This document shows, piece after piece, positions 6,356 to 11,724 of a stretch of DNA of 12,245 bases. Each line of letters starts with the position of its first letter. The first letter of the stretch is position 1. The translations under genes and the position numbers were made by a program. The DNA comes from an uncultured Pseudorhodobacter sp. (GTDB taxonomy: Bacteria > Pseudomonadota > Alphaproteobacteria > Rhodobacterales > Rhodobacteraceae). Under the pieces are notes generated by a model, which saw nothing but the letters and a program-made list of their open reading frames with translations, made no database searches and was not told the origin of the DNA. The stretch lies in assembly GCA_945957495.1 (NCBI GenBank), contig CAMFLG010000042.1:1-12245 (forward strand). The letters run 5' to 3'.

Positions 6356-6855
6356 CCGTTCGTCTGTGCCTGCCCTATCCGCATCCCGTCCTGAAAACCC
6401 CCGCTGCATCGGTTGATGCGATCACGGATGAAGTGCGCGCGATCTGGGCAGATATGATCGACACCATGGATGCGATGCCCGGCTATGGCCTTGCGGCCGT
6501 GCAGATCGGCATTCCACTGCGGCTGGCGGTGGTGGATTGTTCTGATGAACGCGGCAAGGCGATCCGCATGGCCAACCCAGAGGTGCTGCACGCCTCTGGC
6601 CAGTTCCGCGAACATGATGAGGCATCGCCCAACCTGCCCGGCGTGTCTGCCGTGATCCGCCGCCCGCGCGCGGTGACGGTGCGGTTTATGAATGACCGGG
6701 GGGAAATCGAGGACCGCGATTTCGTCAACCTATGGGCAACCTCGGTGCAGCACCAGATCGACCATCTGGCAGGCCGGATGTATTTCGATCACCTGTCCCC
6801 CTTGAAGAAAAAGATGCTGCTGGCCAAGGCGGAAAAGCTGGGGCGCAAGACATGA
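6352..6855 (+). CDS. Degenerate peptide deformylase-like protein, predicted non-catalytic
   Basis: This 167-residue protein clearly has the PDF fold: PHPVLKTPA at the N-terminus, GYGLAAVQIG (44-53, Gln51 kept), NLWATSVQHQIDHLAG (126-141) and a basic tail LSPLKKKMLLAKAEKLGRKT. Motif 2, normally EGCLSxP, reads EASPNLP (90-96), placing Ser92 where the metal-ligand Cys should be. Motif 3 reads HQIDH instead of HExxH, so catalytic Glu is Gln135, while His134 and His138 remain. Deformylase activity is therefore very unlikely. The frame is intact, of normal length and overlaps both neighbours by ATGA, arguing against a decaying pseudogene. The tail closely resembles the ribosome-contacting tail of E. 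coli PDF (DYLSPLKQQ...). A non-enzymatic role, such as occupying the exit-tunnel site or partnering an active copy, is inference. Confidence 0.9.
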   Translation: MTVRLCLPYPHPVLKTPAASVDAITDEVRAIWADMIDTMDAMPGYGLAAVQIGIPLRLAVVDCSDERGKAIRMANPEVLHASGQFREHDEASPNLPGVSAVIRRPRAVTVRFMNDRGEIEDRDFVNLWATSVQHQIDHLAGRMYFDHLSPLKKKMLLAKAEKLGRKT

Positions 6856-7745
6856 AAATCATCTTCATGGGAACGCCGGATTTCTCGGTGCCCGTGCTGA
6901 ACGCCCTTGCGGAACGCCATGAAATCCTTGCCGTCTACAGCCAACCCCCCCGCCCCGCCGGGCGCGGCAAGGCCGACCGCCCCAGCCCGGTGCAGGCGCG
7001 GGCCGAGGCGTTGGGCCTGCCCGTCCGCCATCCGGCCTCGCTGCGCAGCGAGGCCGCGCAAGCCGACTTCGCCGCGCTGGGTGCAGATGTGGCGGTGGTG
7101 GTGGCCTATGGGTTAATTCTGCCGCAGGCGGTGCTGGAGGCGCCCCGGCTGGGTTGCCTGAACATCCACGCCAGCCTTTTGCCGCGCTGGCGGGGCGCTG
7201 CCCCGATTCACCGCGCGATCATGGCCGGCGATGCCAAAACCGGGGTCTGCATCATGCAGATGGAGGCCGGTCTGGATACCGGCCCGGTCCTTTTGCGCGA
7301 AGCCACCCCGATTGGCGCCGAGGAAACCACCGCCGATCTGCACGACCGGCTGTCTGCGATAGGCGCGCGGCTGATCTGCACCGCCCTTGCCGCCCTGCCC
7401 CTGCCCGCCACGCCGCAACCAGAGGCGGGCGTGACCTATGCCACCAAGATCGACAAGGCCGAGGCGCGGATTGATTGGACCAAACCCGCCGTCGCAGTAG
7501 ATCGGCAGATCCGCGGCCTGTCGCCCTTTCCCGGCGCGTGGTGCGATATGGGCGGAGAGCGGGTGAAACTGCTGCGCTCTCGCCTTGCCGATGGCCATGG
7601 CGCGCCCGGAACCCGCCTGCAGGGCCTGACCATCGCCTGCGGCAGCGGCGCGGTGGAAATCACGCTGGCCCAGCGCGAAGGCAAACGCCCGATGGCCCCT
7701 GCCGATTTCCTGAACGGCGCGCGGTTGCCAGAGCGACTGGGCTAA
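6852..7745 (+). CDS. fmt: Methionyl-tRNA formyltransferase
   Basis: This 297-residue cytoplasmic enzyme transfers the formyl group of 10-formyl-tetrahydrofolate to initiator Met-tRNA. The N-terminus MKIIFMGTPDFSVP is the canonical Fmt start and fixes the start at 6852, where ATGA overlaps the stop of the preceding gene; a longer in-frame extension back to 6732 runs through the deformylase-like gene and is rejected. The catalytic triad is visible as Asn104 and His106 (LNIHASLLPRWRGAAPI) and Asp142 (GLDTGPVL). The C-terminal OB-like tRNA-binding domain (about 205-297) contains YATKIDKAEARIDW and RGLSPFPGAW. Length is normal (E. coli about 315). It closes an operon with three deformylase-family genes, an arrangement that pairs formylation with deformylation. 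Confidence 0.97.
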   Translation: MKIIFMGTPDFSVPVLNALAERHEILAVYSQPPRPAGRGKADRPSPVQARAEALGLPVRHPASLRSEAAQADFAALGADVAVVVAYGLILPQAVLEAPRLGCLNIHASLLPRWRGAAPIHRAIMAGDAKTGVCIMQMEAGLDTGPVLLREATPIGAEETTADLHDRLSAIGARLICTALAALPLPATPQPEAGVTYATKIDKAEARIDWTKPAVAVDRQIRGLSPFPGAWCDMGGERVKLLRSRLADGHGAPGTRLQGLTIACGSGAVEITLAQREGKRPMAPADFLNGARLPERLG

Positions 7746-7777
7746 GCGATATTCTGGCGCGATCTCTGGCCCGATCC

Positions 7778-7805
7778 TTGTGCGGGCCTGCACACACCCT
7801 ATGTG
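7778..7805 (+). promoter_or_regulatory. Weak candidate promoter for the YeaQ/GlsB-type gene
   Basis: TTGTGC (7778-7783) and TATGTG (7800-7805) are separated by 16 bases and would give a leader of about 30 bases before the Shine-Dalgarno and ATG at 7845. The -10 is a partial match. The gene could equally be read through from fmt, since no clear terminator separates them. Confidence 0.28.
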
Positions 7806-7835
7806 ATGAATGCCCGCAGCACAGCGCGGCAAAGC

Positions 7836-7841
7836 GAGGGG
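7836..7841 (+). promoter_or_regulatory. Ribosome binding site that selects the start at 7845
   Basis: A purine-rich GAGGGG lies three bases before the ATG at 7845. The alternative in-frame ATGs at 7803 and 7806 have no such site and would add a hydrophilic extension in front of the first membrane helix. Confidence 0.6.
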
Positions 7842-7844
7842 AAC

Positions 7845-8078
7845 ATGGCCATCCTGTGGTTGATCATCGTCGGTGCGGTCGGGGGGCTGATTGCGACCCG
7901 CGTGATGCGGTTTGATTCAACCGCCCCCGCGACGCTGGCCATCGGTGTTCTGGGCGCGATCCTTGGCAGCTTTGTCTTTTCCACCATCGCCGCCATCGCC
8001 AGCACGCTGGCAAGCCTTGCAGGCGCCATCATCGGCGCCGCCCTGCTGATCTGGTTGTGGAAGAATTACGCGCGCTGA
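7845..8078 (+). CDS. GlsB/YeaQ/YmgE-family (transglycosylase-associated) small membrane protein
   Basis: This 77-residue hydrophobic protein consists of three predicted membrane helices: about 2-18 (ILWLIIVGAVGGLIATR), 27-47 and 51-71, with short Gly-rich turns and a KNYAR tail. The start MAILWLIIVGAVGGL and the LAIGVLGAILGS segment are typical of the YeaQ/GlsB/Transgly_assoc family, found widely as small inner-membrane proteins often linked with stress responses; no biochemical function is established. The start at 7845 was chosen because of the GAGGGG just upstream and the immediate helix. It lies 99 bp downstream of fmt and ends two bases from the stop codon of the convergent TetR-type gene. 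Confidence 0.8.
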   Translation: MAILWLIIVGAVGGLIATRVMRFDSTAPATLAIGVLGAILGSFVFSTIAAIASTLASLAGAIIGAALLIWLWKNYAR

Positions 8079-8080
8079 CC

Positions 8081-8593
8081 CTAGCCGAAATGGCGCAAGG
8101 CGTCGCCCAGCTTGAACCCCTTGCCGCCCGCCTCGCCCCACAGCATCCGCCCCTGCCAGACGGCAAACAGCAGCGCCGCCGAAACCCGGCCCTTGTTGCC
8201 CGGGCCTAGACGCGGCGCCAGCGCCGCCTCCAGCCCCTCGCGCCAGCGGGCGGCCAAGGGCTGCAATTCGGCGTGGCGCTGGCTGGCCAGAAACAGCGCC
8301 GGGATATCCTCGGTCGTGGCGATTTCCTTCAGCATCGCCTGCGCGCCCTTGGCCGACATCAACGCCTCGGCCTCTGCCGCAACCGTCACAGCCTCCAGCC
8401 GTTCCCAGCCATGGCGCAGGGTTGCCACCAACAGCGCCTCTCGCGTGGCAAAGCGTTGCACCAGCGCGGGCGCCGACAGGCCAGAGGCCTTGGCGGCGCT
8501 TTGAAAGGTGAAGAGCTTTTCACCGTCCTGCAACAGCATCGCGTAAAGCAGCGCCAGAACGTCCTGATCGGAAATGAGCTTGGTGCGTGACAT
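8081..8593 (-). CDS. TetR-family transcriptional regulator (putative)
   Basis: The protein has about 170 residues. The N-terminal part (about 5-60) fits a TetR-type DNA-binding domain: a first helix (LISDQDVLALLYAMLLQDG), then FTFQSAAKASGLSAPALVQRFATREALLVATL, which has the helix-turn-helix spacing and the (Y/F)xxF..K/REAL.. element that ends TetR HTH domains. The remainder is an all-helical ligand-binding-like region without recognisable ligand residues. I place the start at ATG 8593, because a candidate promoter ends six bases upstream and no Shine-Dalgarno is present; an in-frame ATG at 8614 would add seven residues. It lies 80 bp downstream of rnhA on the same strand and is convergent, with a 2-bp gap, to the small membrane protein gene. 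No adjacent target gene is obvious. Confidence 0.75.
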   Translation of the reverse strand: MSRTKLISDQDVLALLYAMLLQDGEKLFTFQSAAKASGLSAPALVQRFATREALLVATLRHGWERLEAVTVAAEAEALMSAKGAQAMLKEIATTEDIPALFLASQRHAELQPLAARWREGLEAALAPRLGPGNKGRVSAALLFAVWQGRMLWGEAGGKGFKLGDALRHFG

Positions 8594-8599
8594 GGTTTG

Positions 8600-8628
8600 A
8601 CTATGACCAGACATTCACCAAACGACAA
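8600..8628 (-). promoter_or_regulatory. Candidate promoter of the TetR-type gene, giving a leaderless transcript
   Basis: On the minus strand TTGTCG (-35, plus positions 8623-8628) and CATAGT (-10, 8600-8605) are separated by 17 bases, each a 4/6 match to the sigma-70 consensus. Six bases separate the -10 from the ATG at 8593, so the transcript would begin at the start codon. A loose inverted repeat (GTTTG at 8595-8599 and CAAAC at 8619-8623) spans the promoter and could be an autoregulatory operator, but this is weak. Confidence 0.42.
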
Positions 8629-8648
8629 CAGTTTTGCGCCGCTTGGGC

Positions 8649-8663
8649 GCGCTGGATCAGCGC
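8649..8663. terminator. Short hairpin downstream of rnhA
   Basis: GCGCTG and CAGCGC form a perfect 6-bp stem with a 3-base loop, 11 bases beyond the rnhA stop codon. No T run follows on the minus strand, so it may be only a weak or Rho-assisted end for the ispH-rnhA transcript. Confidence 0.3.
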
Positions 8664-8673
8664 AGCACCTTAT

Positions 8674-9126
8674 CTAGCGTTTGAACGGCGCCATGCCCGC
8701 GCGCGCCAACTCGTCCGCGCGTTCGTTTTCGGCATGCCCGGCATGGCCCTTGATCCAGCGCCACGTCACCTTATGCGTGGCCTGCGCCGCATCCAGCCGC
8801 TGCCACAGATCGGCGTTCTTCACCGGATCCTTGCCCGCCGTGCGCCAGCCATTGCGCTTCCAGCTGTGAATCCACTCGGTCACGCCATTCTTCACATAGG
8901 CCGAATCCGTCACGATCGTCAGTTCCGACGCCCGCGTCAGCGCCTCCAGCGCCGAGATGGCTGCCAAAAGCTCCATCCGGTTGTTGGTGGTATGGGCCTC
9001 GCCGCCATTCAGCGTGCGTTCCTTCACCACCTGTCCGCCCTCACGCGCGATCATCAGAACGCCCCAACCGCCCGGGCCGGGATTGCCGGAGCAAGCCCCG
9101 TCGGTATAGGCGTAAAGGTCTGGCAT
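8674..9126 (-). CDS. rnhA: Ribonuclease HI
   Basis: This roughly 150-residue enzyme hydrolyses the RNA strand of RNA-DNA hybrids during replication and R-loop removal. From the ATG at 9126, the four acidic catalytic residues are Asp9 (YTDGACSGNPGPGGWG), Glu52 (NNRMELLAA), Asp74 (IVTDSAYV) and Asp138 (NERADELA), with the HAGHAENERAD loop containing the catalytic-loop His. The basic handle region (WIHSWKRNGWRTAGKDPVKNADLW) is present, making it the E. coli-like long form. Two starts are possible: GTG at 9132, which overlaps the ispH stop as GTGA, or ATG at 9126, which begins two bases after it and gives the more usual MPDLYAYTDG N-terminus. Neither has a clear Shine-Dalgarno, so translation is probably coupled to ispH. 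Confidence 0.95.
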   Translation of the reverse strand: MPDLYAYTDGACSGNPGPGGWGVLMIAREGGQVVKERTLNGGEAHTTNNRMELLAAISALEALTRASELTIVTDSAYVKNGVTEWIHSWKRNGWRTAGKDPVKNADLWQRLDAAQATHKVTWRWIKGHAGHAENERADELARAGMAPFKR

Positions 9127-9128
9127 AG

Positions 9129-10079
9129 TCACACTGCGGCGCGCAAAATGCGCGGCACCTTGAATTCCACATGCTCTTGCGCGGTTTCCACCAGTTCCAC
9201 CACAGTATCATAGCGGGCGCGGAAGGCGTCCAGCACCTCGTTCACCAGCACTTCGGGGGCAGAGGCACCTGCCGTCACGCCAACCGCGCGAATGCCGTCC
9301 AGCGCGCGCCAGTCGATATCCGTCGCGCGCTGCACCAGTTGCGCATAGGCACAACCGGCCGAGCGGCCCACCTCGACCAGCCGCCGCGAGTTGGACGAAT
9401 TCGGCGCGCCGATCACCAACAGTGCGTCGATCTTGCCCGCCACCGCCTTTACCGCCGCCTGCCGGTTGGTGGTGGCATAGCAGATGTCTTCCTTGTGCGG
9501 CCCGACGATGGCCGGGAACCGCGCCTGCAGCGCCGCGACAATCCCTGCCGTGTCATCCACCGAAAGCGTGGTCTGGGTGATGTAGGCCAGCTTTTCCGCA
9601 TCGCGTACCGACAGATGCGCGACATCTTCTGCGGTTTCCACCAGCAGCACCTCGCCTTCGGGCAACTGTCCCATGGTGCCGATGGTTTCGGGGTGGCCGG
9701 CATGGCCGATCATCACCATCTGCAAGCCCGCCTCGGAATGCCGCTGCGCCTCGCTGTGAACCTTTGTCACCAGCGGGCAGGTCGCATCCACCGCGATCAT
9801 CTGGCGCGCGGCAGCCTCTGCCGGAACCGATTTCGGTACGCCATGCGCGGAAAAGATCACCGGGCGATCCACCGGGCATTCGTCCAGCTCTTCCACAAAC
9901 ACCGCACCCTTGGCCCGCAGGGCATCGACGACGAATTTGTTGTGAACGATCTCATGCCGCACATAGACAGGCGCGCCCCATTTCTCGATCGCCAGTTCGA
10001 CGATCTTGATGGCACGGTCAACGCCCGCGCAAAATCCACGCGGCGCTGCAAGGTACAGGGTCAGGGGGGGCTTGGTCAT
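9129..10079 (-). CDS. ispH: 4-hydroxy-3-methylbut-2-enyl diphosphate reductase
   Basis: This 316-residue iron-sulfur enzyme catalyses the last step of the non-mevalonate (MEP) isoprenoid pathway, reducing HMBPP to IPP and DMAPP. The three cluster-ligand cysteines are Cys17 (APRGFCAGVDRAI), Cys101 (DATCPLVTKVH) and Cys200 (DICYATTNRQ). Substrate-site residues are also visible: His46 (HEIVHNKFVV), His80 (FSAHGVP), His129 and Glu131 (HAGHPETIGT), and the SSNSRRLVE diphosphate loop. Length matches E. coli IspH (316). The start at ATG 10079 gives the canonical MTKPPLTLYLAAPRGFCAG; the 43 extra in-frame codons upstream are rejected as a Cys/Trp/Arg-rich non-conserved extension. It is the first gene of a coupled pair with rnhA and diverges from the ATP-grasp gene. 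Confidence 0.97.
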   Translation of the reverse strand: MTKPPLTLYLAAPRGFCAGVDRAIKIVELAIEKWGAPVYVRHEIVHNKFVVDALRAKGAVFVEELDECPVDRPVIFSAHGVPKSVPAEAAARQMIAVDATCPLVTKVHSEAQRHSEAGLQMVMIGHAGHPETIGTMGQLPEGEVLLVETAEDVAHLSVRDAEKLAYITQTTLSVDDTAGIVAALQARFPAIVGPHKEDICYATTNRQAAVKAVAGKIDALLVIGAPNSSNSRRLVEVGRSAGCAYAQLVQRATDIDWRALDGIRAVGVTAGASAPEVLVNEVLDAFRARYDTVVELVETAQEHVEFKVPRILRAAV

Positions 10080-10233
10080 GGCAATCTCGGCTGGGTCTGA
10101 ACACTGACCTAAGCCGAACCGCGTCCAAGGTCCACAGTGCAGTGACCACAAAGCGCGCGCAGCCTTGCGGCGGCGCACAAGCTGTGCTGATTTGCGCCAA
10201 GGCGACAATTCCGATCAGGTTCAAAGGCTTGAA
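10080..10233. other. Divergent intergenic region between ispH and the ATP-grasp gene
   Basis: These 154 bp must hold promoters for both directions. Several TTG-containing candidates for -35 elements are present (for example near 10175), but none has a good -10 at correct spacing. AAAGG at 10224-10228, a few bases before ATG 10234, is a modest Shine-Dalgarno for the plus-strand gene. No RNA gene or clear operator is seen. Confidence 0.35.
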
Positions 10234-11034
10234 ATGGCAATCGCCACCCCGGCACGCATTCTTTTTGGCATGAAATCGGATTGGCTGGCGGGGCCGAAAA
10301 AATCCTGCGACCCAAGCCGACATGCGGTGTTCATGGCCGATCTGGCCACATCTGACCTGCGCGCGTTCGATGCCATCGTGCCGCTGACACTGGCCGATCA
10401 GCGGGAACTGGATCAGCCCGGGCAGGCTTGGCCCGCCCTGATCGTGCCGACAAACCTGCGCAGCCTGTGCCATGACAAGCTTGGCCTGAACCGCAGGTTG
10501 ATTGACCTTGGCTTTGGCGATTTCGTGCCCGCCACCATGGAGGCCTTGCCGCCCGATCTTGCCGCGCAGCCCGTGGTCGTGAAGCCGCGCCGGGGCCAAT
10601 GGGGCCAGGACACCGTGGTACTGGACGTGGGCCCAACAGACGAGGCGCTGTCGATGCTGGCCACCGGCACACATTTCGCGCAGCGTCTTGTGCCGGGCCG
10701 GTTTGAATGGGCAACCCATGTGCTGATGCACCGGGGCGAGGCCCGCTTTTGCCTGACGATTGAATATGACATGGGCGCTGATCGCCTCGTCAAAGGCAAA
10801 TCGCATGTGCCGGTGGCCAAACGCTGGCTGGCCGAAACACCGGCACAGGCCGAACTGCTGCGGATGCTGCAGTTGTTGGGCCTAAGCGATGGGATCTGCT
10901 GCATCGACTACCGCATGGTTGACGGCAAACCGCTGCTGTTCGAAATCAACCCGCGTTTCGGCGGATCGCTGGCAACGCGGGTCGCCGAATTTCTGGACGC
11001 CTATCTTGCCTGCATGACCACCCAGATGGCGTGA
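10234..11034 (+). CDS. ATP-grasp family ligase-like protein, substrate unknown
   Basis: The protein has 266 residues. Features of the ATP-grasp fold are present: a DKLGLNRRLIDLGF helix (81-94) typical of the segment preceding the ATP-binding subdomain, VVVKPRRGQWGQDTVVL (114-130) with the ATP-phosphate Lys117 and a Gly-rich loop, ICCIDYRMVDGKPLLFEINPRFGGS (221-245) with acidic Mg ligands Asp225 and Glu237 and Asn239. The FEINPRFGGS motif is diagnostic. Members join a carboxylate to an amine or thiol with ATP, but nothing here identifies the substrate. No signal peptide or membrane helix is present. Start 10234 is preferred because AAAGG lies just upstream; an in-frame ATG at 10165 would add 23 residues of low-complexity basic sequence. 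It is a single-gene unit, divergent from ispH, so its partners are not revealed by context. Confidence 0.83.
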   Translation: MAIATPARILFGMKSDWLAGPKKSCDPSRHAVFMADLATSDLRAFDAIVPLTLADQRELDQPGQAWPALIVPTNLRSLCHDKLGLNRRLIDLGFGDFVPATMEALPPDLAAQPVVVKPRRGQWGQDTVVLDVGPTDEALSMLATGTHFAQRLVPGRFEWATHVLMHRGEARFCLTIEYDMGADRLVKGKSHVPVAKRWLAETPAQAELLRMLQLLGLSDGICCIDYRMVDGKPLLFEINPRFGGSLATRVAEFLDAYLACMTTQMA

Positions 11035-11041
11035 CGCGCCC

Positions 11042-11084
11042 GATTTCTGCGCAGAAATCAGTGCGGAGTTTTCGAAACCTCCGC
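11042..11084. terminator. Pair of adjacent palindromes between convergent genes, probable bidirectional terminator
   Basis: The first is a perfect 18-bp palindrome, GATTTCTGCGCAGAAATC (11042-11059). Three bases later a second 22-bp near-palindrome (11063-11084) has GCGGAG/CTCCGC arms around a TTTTCGAAAC centre with one mismatched pair. They begin eight bases after the ATP-grasp stop codon and lie 29 bases before the end of the convergent minus-strand gene. The position suggests transcription termination in both directions, though a perfect palindrome of this type could also be a protein-binding site or a dispersed repeat. Confidence 0.5.
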
Positions 11085-11112
11085 CGTGAACCACCGATCG
11101 GCCTACCCGACC

Positions 11113-11724
11113 TCAGCCGTCGAAATAATACGGCCCAGCCGCAAGATCGCGCAGATGCTCGGCCATTTGCGCCGCCTCTTCCGTCGAGCCAAAGGCGCGC
11201 ACGGGCACCACGATGCGGGTGTTGCTGTTCAGGATGAACAGATGTGTCGGTGTGTTCAGCACCTGCCCGATCAGTTCGGGCGAAAGATAGGCGCAATCTT
11301 CGCTGTCAATCTCGGTTCCGGCAACGCAATCCACCCAGATCTCAAACTCGGCGCGCCGGGGGGCGGGCACCATCCGCCATGCCCACCAGCGCCGCCACAG
11401 CGCCCGCGCCAGTGCAAACAGGATCAGTTGCACCGCGATCACCACCAGAAAGGCACCCAGCGCCTGCCACGATCCGGGCGGGCCATTCGCCCCATCGGGC
11501 AGCAGCCCCGACACGGCGCCGCCCAGCATGAACCACAAGGCGAACAAGACCTTGGCCCAGCCGGGCCAGCTGCGTTTCAAGCGCAGGTAGGCAAGGGCGT
11601 CGGCGCGGGTCAGGGTGTAGGTGTGGCGTTCCAGCAGACCGCCATCAAAATCCCGGCTTTGCACAGATGCAAAAGCCAAAGCAGTCTCCCGCTTTGGCTG
11701 CTCCGGGGGGACGGATTGGCTCAC
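11113..11724 (-). CDS. YcxB-like two-helix membrane protein
   Basis: This 203-residue protein of unknown function has a short N-terminal cytosolic segment with YTLTRADALAYLRLK (about 36-50). Two hydrophobic helices follow (about 58-76 and 88-110) separated by a Gly/Pro-rich loop, then an RRWWAWR juxtamembrane cluster. The C-terminal beta-rich domain contains WVDCVAG, YLSPELIGQVLNTPTHLFILNSNTRIVVPVRAF (about 145-178). A strand pair ending in (I/V)PxRAF is typical of the YcxB-like C-terminal domain, resembling a PH-like fold. The start is a GTG at 11724 that overlaps the stop of the upstream NYN-domain gene (GTGA), so the two are translationally coupled; no internal ATG near the N-terminus offers an alternative. 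It would sit in the inner membrane with its C-terminal domain in the cytoplasm. Confidence 0.72.
   Translation of the reverse strand: MSQSVPPEQPKRETALAFASVQSRDFDGGLLERHTYTLTRADALAYLRLKRSWPGWAKVLFALWFMLGGAVSGLLPDGANGPPGSWQALGAFLVVIAVQLILFALARALWRRWWAWRMVPAPRRAEFEIWVDCVAGTEIDSEDCAYLSPELIGQVLNTPTHLFILNSNTRIVVPVRAFGSTEEAAQMAEHLRDLAAGPYYFDG

Noticed and set aside
6732..6851. N-terminal extension of fmt
   Set aside because: It lies inside the deformylase-like gene in another frame; the canonical MKIIFMGTPDF start is at 6852.
6352..6855. Third deformylase-like gene as a pseudogene
   Set aside because: No frameshift or stop, normal length, coupled overlaps on both sides; better described as an intact pseudoenzyme gene.
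7113..7832. 239-codon minus-strand open frame opposite fmt
   Set aside because: Shadow frame without motifs; the fmt triad is intact on the plus strand.
9171..10100. 309-codon plus-strand open frame opposite ispH
   Set aside because: Shadow frame; ispH has every catalytic and cluster residue.
10080..10208. 43-residue N-terminal extension of IspH
   Set aside because: Non-conserved composition; the canonical IspH N-terminus begins at ATG 10079.
10018..10806. 262-codon minus-strand open frame opposite the ATP-grasp gene
   Set aside because: Shadow frame; it also overlaps the start of ispH in the wrong frame.
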